DNA of 64,000 nucleotides, taken from the NCBI GenBank assembly GCA_010015805.1, contig ML978133.1, forward strand, positions 558,001 through 622,000, read 5' to 3'. Origin of the DNA: Rhizodiscina lignyota (lineage: Eukaryota; Ascomycota; Dothideomycetes; Aulographales; Rhizodiscinaceae). The notes below the pieces were generated by a model. It ran no database searches. It was not told the DNA's origin and saw nothing but the letters and a program-made list of their open reading frames with translations. Both the position numbers and the translations under genes were made by a program. The stretch's first letter is position 1, and the number at the start of each line of letters is the position of its first letter. Below, piece after piece: positions 45,464 to 57,085 of this stretch.

Positions 45464-48256
45464 CTAGTCTAAGTTATTCTTCCCAGTATCGACGACCTTT
45501 TGGTTCATTGCGACATGCAACAACCAATCGCCTTTCACAATCCTGGGAACCATATCCTCTTTCTTCGCCAGCTCCTTGAATTTGCTCCACAACTCCTTAT
45601 CCTTCTTACCCTCACCACTGATGAGGTACAAGGTATCACCTTCATCTTCACCCTGGTTGTCCGCCACCGACTTGTCCTCTTGCGTCTCGCGGGTGAATGA
45701 CCTCTTTGAGGCTGTCATTGAAGAGCGACCTTTGTATAGGTTGCACATCCCACCATTAGCTTCGATGATGTCCTTGTATGTCTCCCATCCACCGGTAACG
45801 CCTTCGGTGCAGAAAATCTGCCAGCCACGGAGCAGTTTCCGGTTATTCTTTTTTGCGCGCTCCAGCGTCTGATCGATCTTAATGCCGAGTCTACCTTCTT
45901 CGATGCGATCGAGTAGAAGGTGAGCTTTTGGAGCAGGAATCTTATTATTGCGAAGACACGAGTCAAGCCAGTCAGTTGAAACGACGCGAGGCGCAGTGGC
46001 TAGGGCGGTAACAAATTTTCGTGTACGAACTATGCGGGGCGCGCAAAGGATGGTGCAATCAGCAGGTGATTCGGTGATGTGGATGCCCAGATTGCGAAGC
46101 TTGTTCTGTTTGACATGTTAGCTCATTTGTACAACTGAACCGCCCTGTATCCAGCAGAACAAATTAGTAACGAATGATCATATCCTTACCCTGTCTGCAG
46201 CTTCTTGTTGTGGCTTCTCCAGCCACTTTTCGTATTTCGTAACCATCAGTCTCTCTCCAATGGGAGGTCTCTTTTCTTTGACAACCGTCGTTTTGGCGCG
46301 TTTGGCTCCCTTCTTCCTCACTACATCCTCCAACGGTTCCTCGTCCTCGTCATCATCTTCATCGTCTGGCGTCTGCCTCTTCTTAGAATCGACCTCTTTC
46401 GTCTTAGGTCCATCGCTAGACCTTGGCCGTCCATGGGTCACACCACCAACACGTTTAGATTCCTTTTCATACTGCGCAATGTCCTTGGCAGCGTCATGGA
46501 GATGGGAGATCGCGCGCTCTTTTGCACGTCGACTGCCGGTCGTAGAAGGTGTCTCGTTCTCTTTGCCTTCCACAAAACGGGGTGCAGCTGGCGTACGAGT
46601 AACATTGTCTGTCTTCGACTTTTTCAGCTTCTGTCTACGAGTTGCAGTCGCCGCTGGTGATGGCGGGTCCATGGGTCCACCATCATCTAGGACAGGCTCT
46701 GACTCATCCTGATCGACGTCCATCATGTTCGTTTCTAAAAGGAGTTGCGGGTTCTCCCCCAGCTGGTCTTGAATCGCTCCCAAGTCGATTTGTGTCTGGC
46801 CTATAACCTCTCCTAGATTCGTTCGCGAGGGGAATGTAGTGTATCGCGGGTTTGTCATGGTCTGCATCTCGCACTTTGCGTAAGACTCCTCAAGCCATAA
46901 ATGGTTCACAATGTGGATGTTCCACTCTCTGGCTGCCTCGCACTTCTCACTGTTCATGTGCGCAGTGATCAGGTGCGTATTTTCCTGTTTCATCGTCTTC
47001 GTGAACTGTCCTCCCGCAGCATTCACAAGACTTTCGAGGTAGATTCTCGCTTCACCAGTATAATTCGAGATGCTGATCCTCATGTCCTCGAAGCCGGGGA
47101 TGCCGTGTCGCGGCATGGGATAGTGAAGGAGTCGCTTAGTTGGTGAAGTCCAAGTGTTGTGTGCATTGAGATAGTACAACCATGAAAGGTTGCCAATTTC
47201 TTTGCCAGATTTGTAGGCACTGGCGAAGTCATAGGAGTCTCGATATTTGCAAATATATACTGTCGCACGGTCGAGCCTATTGACGATGCTGCCTCCACCG
47301 CTCTTTACGAGATGCTCCAGAGTTTTCAGCAAGCGGTCACGGATGTCGAGGTCTGCTGAAATCATAATCTTCTTGCCTTTGAAGACGTCTATTTTGGTGC
47401 GCTCATCTTTTGAAGTAGAGTTGTCCGGAACCTCTCTTGGACTGGGATCAGTCGCACCTTGTATATCATCATATGATACTAGGTTGTGTTTCATCGGGCT
47501 GGGGTCCTTACGCAAGAGTTCGGGGTCTGGCAGGAGGTATGGCCGCTCGTCAATCTTCCGCTTTAGCTTCAAGCAGTCATCAAACCTCCAAATTATCAGC
47601 TGGGCGATCATAGGAGTAAAAAAAAAAATTGGACATACCAATGTGGCAACACAATTTTGCACTTCAGGTTCTTCTTTTTGGCCATGCTACACATTTCGTT
47701 GTCCATTGACAGAGCTACGATATGCGTCACCGTCTTTGTCAGAGGCCCCGAGCACAGTCCTCCCAAAGCTATGAGACCACCCTGGATTGCCTCGACATCA
47801 CCCTCCGGAATATCAGCGCATGTGAGCACTATGTCGCTGAAGATCATGCAAGGATCAGGACTGAATTGTCGAGGATTCGTTGTCTTCCCTTTCTCGACGC
47901 ATGTTTCGACCCAAGACGGTTTGACGACATGTTTCATTTTCTCGAGTGCGGCTGAGTAGTCGGCAAAGTCTGAGGTCGCCGAAATGATGTGTGTGGTTTT
48001 TTGCATGTTGCTTATGCACCCAGTTCTCGGATTGAGCGCGACGTGTTCGGCTCCATGATTGGTGAGTTCACGAAAGATCTAATAAGCGCAAGTATAAGTA
48101 AATGTCCTACAAATTTCCTCCGCATTAAACACAGCTATTCACCTTCTGCTCATAATCGCCTTTGAAGGAAGGACTGGGTATTATGGTGAAATAAACGCCT
48201 TCAAACAGTGGTCCCTCATTGACCGTGATGTCGAGATCTTCTCCCATGGCTGCCAT
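45464..48256 (-). CDS. Multi-BRCT DNA-damage response protein, Rtt107/Brc1 family
   Basis: Minus-strand exons are 48256-48143, 48078-47639, 47585-46190 and 46105-45464, giving 863 residues. Rtt107 (fission-yeast Brc1) is a six-BRCT scaffold. It binds phosphorylated H2A and Smc5-Smc6/Slx4 at stalled forks. BRCT1-2 lie in exons 1-2 (LFEGVYFTIIPSPSFKGDYE, VVKPSWVETCVEKGK, GGLIALGG). LPHWFDDCLKLKRKIDERPY is rebuilt across intron 2. BRCT3-4 follow (VFKGKKIMISADL, VNHLWLEESYAKCEM), then a ~200-residue charged linker with basic, NLS-like patches (KKGAKRAK). Exon 4 carries BRCT5-6 (NKLRNLGIHITESP, VSTDWLDSCL, GWQIFC). A 12-base T run (minus strand) lies in intron 2. An ATG three codons downstream (48247) is an alternative start. 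Confidence 0.92.
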
Positions 48257-48967
48257 GCATCAAGAAGCAGTAAGCAAGGAACCGAGTCGATGCCTGGTAG
48301 CTGTCTTGTTTAATAATCGGGTCGTGGTTGAGCCGTACAGGAAGTTTGTCGATTGCGCAGCGCGGAAGGGTTGACGTTAAGTCGCGTCGTTTACATCTGC
48401 ACCAAAACGCGCTAGTCACCATATCACGTGGTGTGACCGGCCCGGGCCGATTTCTTGAGGTTATCGGACAACCTTGGCGCGAGTGAAGCCATTCCTCTCC
48501 TGCGGCCACTATTTTTACTTTACTACGTTGCTTACGCATCTCGACTGAGCATTTGGACAAGTATTCCAGCGCCGTAGACCTTCTCACCGACTCGCGTTTA
48601 AGACGCGTCCCATTTGCTTCTCCGTGATGAACCTCGGCCAAACGCCACCGATACCCCGACCATGCCGACCCCGACCCATCCTTCGGTCGAGAATTTGTTC
48701 GTCTGCGTAGCAAACGCGCCCAAATGTCACTCCACGACAACTCGTGCGATATTCACACATAAGCCGGGCACTCGACGACTACGTAGAATTTGTCGTGGGT
48801 CTTGGGTAGCCCGAATTTGATGCACACGTGCACACATGACCTTACGGCTACGATGCGCGTCACGTTCTCTACATGAAGCCGGCCCTTTTCAAGCTCTCTC
48901 ACGAACACATTCTCTAAATTTCTCCTTTCCCTTTAACAATTCAACGGGGTTCCGATACAATTCAAGC
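48257..48967. promoter_or_regulatory. Divergent upstream region, BRCT gene / LPX1-like gene
   Basis: 711 bp between two divergent starts. An ORF of 174 codons overlaps it on the minus strand (48216-48740), reaching into exon 1 of the BRCT gene in another phase. It has no domain and is taken as a shadow. No core promoter motif is clear. Confidence 0.45.
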
Positions 48968-50457
48968 ATGCCTTCGTCTCTTTTCCGCATAGATGAATAC
49001 AAGGTTCCTTGTCAGCACATCAGGCAGTACCCTCGAGCCACCAGGGGAAGCCAAGAGGAAGTCCTGCATATTGCTGTCAAGCAGTACACACCGCTGAATA
49101 ACCCCCACCCTAAGAAAGGAGATGTCACAGTCATCGGAACACAAGCAAACGGATTCCCGAAGGTAAATCTCTGATGTCGTAACCAACAAATTCGTTCCTT
49201 ACAATGTCCAGGAAGTTTACGAGCCCCTATGGGAAGATCTCTTAGAACGCACCAATGCGGCTGGTTTCGCGATACGGAGTATCTGGATAGCCGATGTCGC
49301 CCAGCAAGGTCAAAGCGGTGTCCTAAATGAGGGTAAACTTGGTAACGATCGTGAGTTTATCTGGACAAGGTGCGAGCTTTGCTCTCCTGATAATCCTCTA
49401 CGTAGCGTCCTGGTTTGACCACCCTCGGGATCTTCTTAACATGATCAATCACTTTCGTGATCAGATGCCGCGTCCGATTGTCGGCATAGGCCACTCCATG
49501 GGCGGAAACCACCTGGTCAACCTCTCCTTGATCCATCCTCGCTTGTTTGAGACTATCGTCCTCATTGACCCTGTGGTCCAACGCTTTACAAATGCACAGG
49601 GAAATTACCAACCAGCGTATGCCTCTTCTATCCGTCGAGACCGATGGCCATCTAGAGACGAGGCTAGAAAGGCGTTCCTTCGGAGCAAGTTCTACCAGGC
49701 ATGGGACCCGAGAGTAATGGATCGTTGGATAGCCTATGGCCTACGAGAGCTTCCAACCGAACTATATCCTGAGCATCAACCAATACAACAAGCACCTGCA
49801 ACACCCGAAGCAGCAGCTAATGCTCCCACTGAGCCACAGCGCGAAGTCACATTGACGACGACAAAGCATAGCGAAGTCTTCACATTCCTCCGACCACACT
49901 TCCTTGAGCGCGACAAACAAGGCCTGACAGTGGTGAATCCAGATATGGAGCGCCTGACACATCCTGATCTCGACCTCCGAGAGCATCCAAGCAGTCCATT
50001 CTACAGGCCTGAACCGATCATCACCTTCCACAACCTGCCATTCGTACGCCCGAGTGTCCTCTACGTCTTTGGTGAAGACTCGCACCTCTCGAAGCCAGAA
50101 TTGTGCAACGACAAGTTGTCGATGACTGGCATAGGCGTGAGCGGCTCTGGCGGTGTGAAGGCAGGACGAGTGAAGGGTGTCATGCTCAAGAAAGGCGGTC
50201 ACTTGATGCCAATGGAGCAAGTTGGCGAGGTAGCCGACAATTGCTGCAATTGGCTCGATGCGGAATTGAAGCGGTTTGCGGCTAATGAGGCGATCCAAGA
50301 TGGCGTGTGGGAGAAGGTGAAGGATAAGGAGAAGTACACGTTGAATGAGAGGTACTTGAAGGAGTTGAAAACTGATAATGTGGCGAAGCTTGAAAAGATT
50401 GAGAATGAGAAGCAGGCGAAGAAGAAAGCGGAGACGATGAGGCAGAGCAAACTGTGA
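48968..50457 (+). CDS. Alpha/beta hydrolase with C-terminal peroxisomal signal SKL (LPX1-like)
   Basis: Exons 48968-49162, 49212-49350 and 49406-50457 encode 461 residues. The fold is alpha/beta hydrolase: DVTVIGTQANGFPKEVYEPLW restores the oxyanion region across intron 1. FAIRSIWIADVAQQGQS follows, and the nucleophile elbow IVGIGHSMGGNH puts the serine at residue 142. The acid and base are probably in VLYVFGEDSHLSKPE and MLKKGGHLMPMEQ. The last three residues are SKL, a canonical type 1 peroxisomal targeting signal, exposed after a long charged helix (KEKYTLNERYLKELK through KQAKKKAETMRQ). In fungi this family includes the peroxisomal lipase Lpx1 and hydrolases of toxin pathways. Peroxisomal location is well supported; the substrate is unknown. 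Confidence 0.9.
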
Positions 50458-51097
50458 TGAATGACTACGTGCGAACGTAGGTTTGCTTGGACAATATTGA
50501 TGACATACTTAGACGATTGGCGGTACTGTGTGTAAATAGAGGCTTGATCTTGACTTTGGCACTTCAGGAAATACCACAGATCAGATAGAGAGGGATTTGG
50601 TACTTGTGATTCCCAACTGACTAGTAGACCGCTTGATATTGCTGGAGACGGAGAGTCTTGGCGGTAAACCGAAAATATGTACCTTCCGGGGTGAACTTGC
50701 TCTGGAATCGAGGCAAGCCAATCTGAACACAGAGCAATATATTTGAAGTCTCTTAAATACTCATAACTACTTTAGCCGGTTATGACCCACTGCCGAAGCA
50801 AGGGGTGGTGTGATATTATGAACAACCTCGGAAATCATGCATCAAGTGGGTCCGGTAGCACTTGAAAGGGAAAACCTCTGCCATCCTCCAATAGTAAGGG
50901 CATATATTCTTACATTGACGATTTGACGCACAAAGCTTACTTCTGAGCCTCAGGTAGATATCAGGGCACTACTGGCTTTGATGTCACACATATTGCTCGC
51001 CGTTTTATGGAAGAACCCACCATTCGAGTAATCATTTCAATACACCGTTTCGCTACGTACTTGAAGTATCACCAAGGATACAAATTCATCAAAGAGT
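50458..51097. other. Intergenic region before the MmgE/PrpD gene
   Basis: 640 bp containing the hydrolase 3' UTR and the PrpD-like gene's promoter. No supported frame. This is also the boundary between the housekeeping block and the accessory cluster. Confidence 0.5.
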
Positions 51098-52567
51098 TTG
51101 CACGACTATCGGGATCCAAGTGTAGATTATAGCTCTACTTTCAATGGTCCGTCCGAACAATCGGCAAAAATGACGCGGTCAATGAACGGGCAATCTCCAT
51201 CGACGAGACCACCCACGACTGCGGAATACGCAAAATTCGTCGCTCAGTTACAGTACAACGAAATACCTACATATGTAATTGACAAACTTCGAATTCTGCT
51301 CTTAGACTACCTGGGTGTCGCAGTCGCAGGCTCTCATCTTGCAGAATCAACAAGATCTTTCGTTACTGGCATCAAAAAGGTCGACGGTGGAGGTCATGCC
51401 ACAGTGATTGGGGATAGCCAGAGCTGGGCACCAAATTATGCTGCACTTATCAATGGGGCTCTCGCGCACTCCCTGGACTTTGATGACACTCATATGGGCG
51501 GCGCAGTCCATCCTGGAGCCAGTGTGATCTCAGCAGCTCTGGCCGAGACTGAGACGAATCCATCGGCATCGACAGCAGACATGCTCACCGCATTAGCCGC
51601 AGGCTACGAGATCACATGCAGACTGGGTGTTTCAATATCTGCCGCTGGGTATGCGCAAGGCTTCCACAACACCGGCACCGTCGGTATATTCGGCTCTGTT
51701 GCAGCCATCGCTAGGTTGAGAAATCTCGAAGCGTCAGTCATTGAGAATGCTTTCGGAATTGCTATATCGTTGGCGTCTGGGTCGATGCAGTTCTTGTCCA
51801 ACGGAAGCTGGACCAAGCGACTCCATCCCGGCTTTGCAGCACACAATGCCTTCATTTGTGTCTCACTCGCTGAAGCAGGCACGATGGGCGCCGCAGAACC
51901 CATCGAAGGGAAGTTTGGCCTCTTCAAAGCTTACGCAAATCGGACGTTTAGAGGTGTGACTTTGCCGCTCAAACAGCACTGGGAGTTTGTCAAGACGGCC
52001 ATTAAGCCTTACCCAGCGTGTCGGATGACTCACGGTTACATCGAACTAGCCGATAAACTGGGGGAAAAGAGGAGGGAAGGGGTCAAGCGGATCACCTTGG
52101 GGCTGGCAAAGGCAGGCTGGCCGATCGTGGGAGAACCTAAGCCAAACAAGGTCCACCCGGAGAACATTGTCGATGCTCAATTCAGCGCTTATTACCAGAC
52201 TGCAGTCGCGTGGCTGAAGGGATCTACTCTGGGGTGGAAGGTATACGATTTCCTAGATGAGCCCCCTGTGAGAGAGCTGGCAGATAACATTACTGTGGAG
52301 ATCAACAAAGCCTTCAAAGGATTGGAGACGAGCCTGCGCGTTGAATACAGCGATGGTTCAGTCGCTGAGGAGTATTTGAAAGAACCACGAGGTGAACCCG
52401 GCAATCCAATAACGTGGGAGGCCGAGAGAGATAAATTCCTCGGCATAACGACTGAAGTACTTGGGGAGAAGAGGGCCAAACGTGTCTGCGACGTAGTGGA
52501 GCATTTTGAAAAGTTTGAGATTAGAGCGTTGTTGGAATTATTGGCAAAGAGGAGCTCTGTCCTGTAG
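51098..52567 (+). CDS. MmgE/PrpD family protein (2-methylcitrate dehydratase / cis-aconitate decarboxylase-like)
   Basis: Single exon, 489 residues; an in-frame ATG at 51170 would remove 24. The family dehydrates 2-methylcitrate (PrpD) or decarboxylates cis-aconitate to itaconate (CadA/IRG1). Visible hallmarks are LRILLLDYLGVAVAGS, INGALAHSLDFDDTH at about 118-132 followed by GGAVHPGASVISAALA, LAAGYEITCRLG, GFHNTGTVGIFGSVAA, NGSWTKRLHPGFAAHNA and IKPYPACRMTH. All are typical of the helical MmgE/PrpD domain and its C-terminal lid. No mitochondrial presequence is obvious, so it is unlikely to be the housekeeping methylcitrate enzyme. It may act on a small acid produced by the neighbouring pathway. 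Substrate unknown. Confidence 0.9.
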   Translation: MHDYRDPSVDYSSTFNGPSEQSAKMTRSMNGQSPSTRPPTTAEYAKFVAQLQYNEIPTYVIDKLRILLLDYLGVAVAGSHLAESTRSFVTGIKKVDGGGHATVIGDSQSWAPNYAALINGALAHSLDFDDTHMGGAVHPGASVISAALAETETNPSASTADMLTALAAGYEITCRLGVSISAAGYAQGFHNTGTVGIFGSVAAIARLRNLEASVIENAFGIAISLASGSMQFLSNGSWTKRLHPGFAAHNAFICVSLAEAGTMGAAEPIEGKFGLFKAYANRTFRGVTLPLKQHWEFVKTAIKPYPACRMTHGYIELADKLGEKRREGVKRITLGLAKAGWPIVGEPKPNKVHPENIVDAQFSAYYQTAVAWLKGSTLGWKVYDFLDEPPVRELADNITVEINKAFKGLETSLRVEYSDGSVAEEYLKEPRGEPGNPITWEAERDKFLGITTEVLGEKRAKRVCDVVEHFEKFEIRALLELLAKRSSVL

Positions 52568-52738
52568 CTAAGTTCGTAATCATACAGTCGGTCCTCAAGA
52601 CTGGGTCGTCACATAGACATCAGTTGATACAATAGAGGAACCCTGAGCCTGTTCGTGACGAATGCTGCAATGTTATTAGACGTAATATACGCGCAGTTTA
52701 TGTTTACAATGAACATCTCCACGGCAAGTGATTGGAGT

Positions 52739-55165
52739 TTATAGCGCTAACCCGAAAGGATGTGTGTACCAATTATCTCTGGAAGTGAGTCCTTGGGCTG
52801 TGGGCCAGTCTAAATCATGAAAGCCATTAACAACGCTGCCTGGGAACAAGTCCCCAAGTAGCGTCTCAGTTGTGCACTCTTCGCGATGTTCTGTTGAAAT
52901 GATAGCATGATGCGGAGTTGGATCAGATCTGGAGGAATTATCATAACCAACAGTGTCCAGATACATTGAAGCAGAGCCGGGTAATGGGACCGGAAAAGTA
53001 GGACTGAGCATGACCCTTGGACTTTCGTAAGATCTTGCAAGATCTAATGGCATATCTCCGTCGGCCACCATTGCATGTAAGCCCGCATTCGGAGTTATTC
53101 CGGATGCTTCAATGTCCTTTCGTCCAGTGTCTAGGATGTGCTCAATCGCTCGGATTGTTCCTCGTGCTGTGGGAGAGTCAGACCCTAGAATTTGCAACTG
53201 TTGCAGAGCCTTTTCCGCCGTTTGAACTGCCCTGGACCGCTCAGATCGAAGAAGTGGGTTTTGGATGACTCGTGTTAGATGAGACGTACACTCCTCGAGA
53301 GAGCAGGTGAGGAAATATGTCATTGGTCGGAGTTGAGTTTTGGAACGATATGAGCTGAAAGCGCTTATGGAATCCACAATTTCTCTGGAGAGGTCATTGC
53401 AAATGCGGCCTGCTTCAATGGACGGTTCGTGTCTTTGCTTTACGGTTTGGCGAGTAAGCATACGAAGCAAATTCAATCTCTGTGACAAGTCTAGGCGTCA
53501 GAAAAATATTCAAAAGTTACAGGTCTTGTTTCATTGCACAGGTGTGGAGCATACCGTATTGATTACCAGTCGCCTCGATATTTCCAGTTCGGAGAAGGGG
53601 TCAGGCTCAAATCGCCAACTGTTGCTGTCATCGCATCTCAGCCATGCGGATAGTCGACGTTGTGCGTGTACAATGCGAGTATCCATGAGCTCCACTTCCT
53701 CAGGATTAATATTCGTAGGAGTTGACAGGCCGAGAAATTTGTCCCAAATTTTGGACCACAGCTTCGCCAGATTGATGAGGGCCTGTAAGAATTCATTTGT
53801 CCGCATGGTCGCCTTTGCCTCGGTTGTTGTATGATCATCTTCTATTACCTCTGTATGGTGGAACTCGTCGACATTGACTTCTTCATCGCGAATGATGTAC
53901 GGCTTGCTACATTTCTCTGCAACGCGTCGCTCCAAGTAGTAGATGCACCACCAGAGCCTCTTTCGATATAATCTCTCATGTGGTGCGCAGTATCCCCAAG
54001 AAGACTGATCGTTGAGGTTAGCACGCAAAGCAATGCGAGTGGATGTCCAAATTGCGTCCATGGCTGAGATGGGATGTTCGGCCTGCATAAGGTATTGTGC
54101 CCGTAGTAAATGGTGCTTCGCTAATTCCAAAAGTCGCTGAACTTTTGGAGACGTGTCGCTGATAAGCCGACAACCTTGATTGTAGTATGACCAGCTCTGA
54201 CATCGCTTCTCCTCAGGACCCTCCAGATGCTCCAAACCACATCCCACAGCCAGCCTTGTCAAGAGCTGAGATACCAAGACTGAGTCGCGACGATTGAACA
54301 GAACAGCTGATGCTCTTCGAGGGCCACCCCGCCCCGCTATGAATCGCAGGCCTTCATTTCCGATCTGAACGGGGTCCAAGACTGGCACATAAATTGCCAT
54401 GGTATTGGCTCCAATGCCCAATAGTCTCTGGACTTGCGAAGACTCCGGTAACGCAACTGACATGCGTTCATCTGCGTCATGAAGATGGAGGGGCTTGTCA
54501 CCTAGGGGATTGGGCCTCCATCGCCATTCCTCGGATAGCGCGAGAGCTGGTGTAGGCGTCTCATCCAAGGAATGCCAGTTCTGTTCCAATTCCTCCGGCT
54601 GCGAATCGGAAACAGTATCGGGCACTCCGTCCACATATGAGGTGAATTCGACAGCGCCTGAACTCCTGCGCTTGGTAGGTTTTCTGCTCGCGTAAATATC
54701 CGACCGCATTCATTTTGAAAGGGAGACAAACTTTGACAATGATGTCTTATCGCTGAGTTCTCCAATGAGTTTGAGCGTAGCCTCCAATTCCCGCACTCGA
54801 TCTATGAGGCTTTGCGACGCAATCTCTTGGGGCTCTGGATCAGCAACGAGAGCAGGCGATGGTCGTGCATCTCTACGCTGCGTTTTCCGCCGAGGGTTGT
54901 CTGGGTAGACGCAGCTTACGTCTCGGTCGCGGCAGAGCAAGCACGTTTTGTGCCCAGAGCACTTCCAAGAAAGACGTTAACCCTGATTCCTGACACTAGC
55001 ATATTGTCAAACCTTTTGCTTCCGTCGTTGACACTCTAGGCTTTGGAAATCAGTACTTTTTGAAAGTTTAATGCAGAGGCTTGGATCTTACCATGCCACA
55101 CTGGTGTACTTCTTCCTGAATCGCCGTTTCGCGCCCACCGGAGGTTCAAATTCGATATCAGACAT
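52739..55165 (-). CDS. Zn2Cys6 transcription factor (cluster-linked)
   Basis: Minus-strand exons are 55165-55092, 55040-55013 (28 nt), 54961-54732, 54683-53555 and 53479-52739, giving 733 residues. The DNA-binding zinc cluster is assembled from three exons: Cys25-LE-Cys28-QRRKQK-Cys35-SGHKT-Cys41-LL-Cys44-RDRDVS-Cys51. This is the exact C-x2-C-x6-C-x5-C-x2-C-x6-C spacing. A linker and short coiled coil follow (DRVRELEATLKLIGEL). The fungal-specific regulatory domain spans about 220-480, with LLTRLAVGCGLEHL, YYNQGCRLI and LERLYRKRLWWCIYYLERRV-like sequence near the centre. It sits inside the enzyme cluster between the PrpD-like gene and the FAD monooxygenase gene, so it is the likely pathway activator. 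Confidence 0.9.
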
Positions 55166-55522
55166 GCTTTTCGATAATCATTTACAGAGTAAGCAAACTC
55201 CGCCTCCAATGCCTAGTCCGAAGGCCCGCCACCGCCTTCATGCGGGGCCCCACGTCCATTTATAATATGCATCTCGTACGCACGGAGTAACTTGCGTAAG
55301 ACGGTTAGCCCAAGGAGACTTTTGGAGACAAGGAAAGGGCAAGGCTCGGCCAATCGGGGGGTGGGTGGAAATAGACGCTAACCAAAAGAAGCGTAGTCTG
55401 CAAAGGCCTTGCACTTCACCCTGGTCTCAAATGCACACATCCGCGACATGCGTTCTAATACATTGTTTGATCTTCAATCGTCGACATAACGACGCGTTGA
55501 GCGAGTCCCTGAATCACAGTTA
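55166..55522. other. Promoter region of the Zn2Cys6 gene
   Basis: 357 bp between the regulator's start and the stop of the FAD monooxygenase gene, both on the minus strand. No coding frame; no clear motif. Confidence 0.5.
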
Positions 55523-57085
55523 TTACAAGGCGGGCCTTTGGCCATGACCATTCTCCCCGTTGATCCAATTGTCAAAACCCTTTATGGCAGCCTCCAGCCT
55601 GTCGGAGCCCATGATATCATGCTGATACTTGCCGTCAATCCATATCCATTTGCTACACGAATTCCAGCTCCAATTTGCCAGTTCTGCATCTCGCTCCTCT
55701 TGTTCTTTACCATCTGGAAGATGATACATCTCTCGGTTCTGGTCTGCGCCTCGCACGTTAATTGTTGTGAATGGCTTCTGCACCTTCTCGTAAAGCTTCA
55801 GCACTTGAGGAAGACTGATATCACGAATATCAAGTATAGACTGGTCCGTACGCGAGAAGCGGCCTAGGAGGTAGCCTAGAATGACTGCGTCTTCTACGGC
55901 CATCGCAGCACCTTGAGCTTGGTATGGCAGCGTCGGGTGTGCGCAATCTCCGAGTAGAACAACGTTATTCTAACTCGGGTTAGAGACTGCTTGGTGTACG
56001 ATATTGAGCGTTACTGACCTTTGTCCAGGTTTCGAGTTCACCATGATGAACAAGTCTCCATTTCAAGACCGACGGGAAGCATGATATGATTTTCGTAATG
56101 CTTGCGACGCGTCAGAACGGCTTTCTCAATAATCAAAGGAGTTGCGTACGCTGGATCCCAGCCAACAAATTCCTGTCGCATTACTTCGATATCTCCCACC
56201 TCGGTCCTCGTGCCCTCTGTAAGGTCGTCAGGTTTCAACAAGACCAGGTTAAACTCTTTTCCGCCTCTAACAGGGTAAAAGACTGCATGTTTCTCAGGCC
56301 CAAGCCATAATGTCACGGCCTTCAAACTGCATAGAGCATCCACCTCCTTATCATGCAGCGCATCTAGAGTCTCCCGCGGTATCGTTCCTCTATAAGCGAG
56401 GTCACCAGTCTCCTCTGGATTAACGGGACTTGTTAAGACTTGGTTTCGTATAGTTGACCAAACCCCATCCGCGCTCACTATCACATCACCGCTTTCACTT
56501 TCCCCATTGTCAAGTATAACCTCTGTCGTGTCAAAGTCCACCCTCTTCACTTCGCAGCCCGTCCTAACTCTCACGCCTTTCTGGATTGCTTGATCGAGGA
56601 GAATTCTTTGGTAGTCGGCTCGATGAATAACCCTGAGCGATGGTGAACATCCGAAGGGAGAGGCAAAAAGGTGCCATTTTCTTACATGGCAGAATAGCCA
56701 AATTCCTTTGCGCGCAAACGATAGTCGCGTTCAGCGAGTATTTTGCCGTCTTTCCAACGCCGCAGCGTTCGCGTTTGAGTTTCCGTTGCCTTACTTCGGA
56801 TCGCATCCAGCACGCCCAGTCGGTCGAGCGTGCGAACAGCATTCGGAGGCAACTGAATTCCAGCACCAATCTGTAATAATCTTTTAATTAGTCCAAAATG
56901 GCGACATGAAAGTTATCTGGGGCGTTCAAATTGACCTCTAAGATTTCAGGTGCCCTCTCAATCACAACGGCTTCCAGTCCCTGCTGCCGGCACGCAATTC
57001 CACACGCCAACCCGCCCAGACCAGCACCGACAATTACCACTCTAAGTGGCCTTGAGGATTTTCCATTAGGCTCAAGGGGTTGCAT
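55523..57085 (-). CDS. FAD-dependent monooxygenase, salicylate 1-hydroxylase-like
   Basis: Minus-strand exons are 57085-56936, 56870-56686, 56632-56150, 56100-56019 and 55969-55523, giving 448 residues. Class A flavin monooxygenases of this group hydroxylate aromatic rings with NAD(P)H, and salicylate-type enzymes also decarboxylate. The FAD-binding GAGLGG is at 20-25, ending in VVIERAPEI. IGAGIQLPPNAVRTLDRLGV is rebuilt at intron 1, then VIHRADYQRILLDQA. The DG motif (VIVSADGVWSTIR) is at 162-174. GWDPAITKIISCFPSVLKWRL, rebuilt at intron 3, precedes the GD motif (LLGDCAHPTLPYQAQGAAMAVEDA, from 305). No signal peptide. An in-frame upstream ATG at 57178 would add 31 residues. Divergent from the esterase gene, 397 bp apart. 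Substrate inferred only as an aromatic acid or phenol. Confidence 0.9.

Noticed and set aside
46205-46712. Two ~150-codon plus-strand frames opposite the BRCT gene
   Set aside because: Antisense of the charged linker (Ser/Leu-rich mirror of Asp/Glu/Lys); the minus-strand gene is certain.
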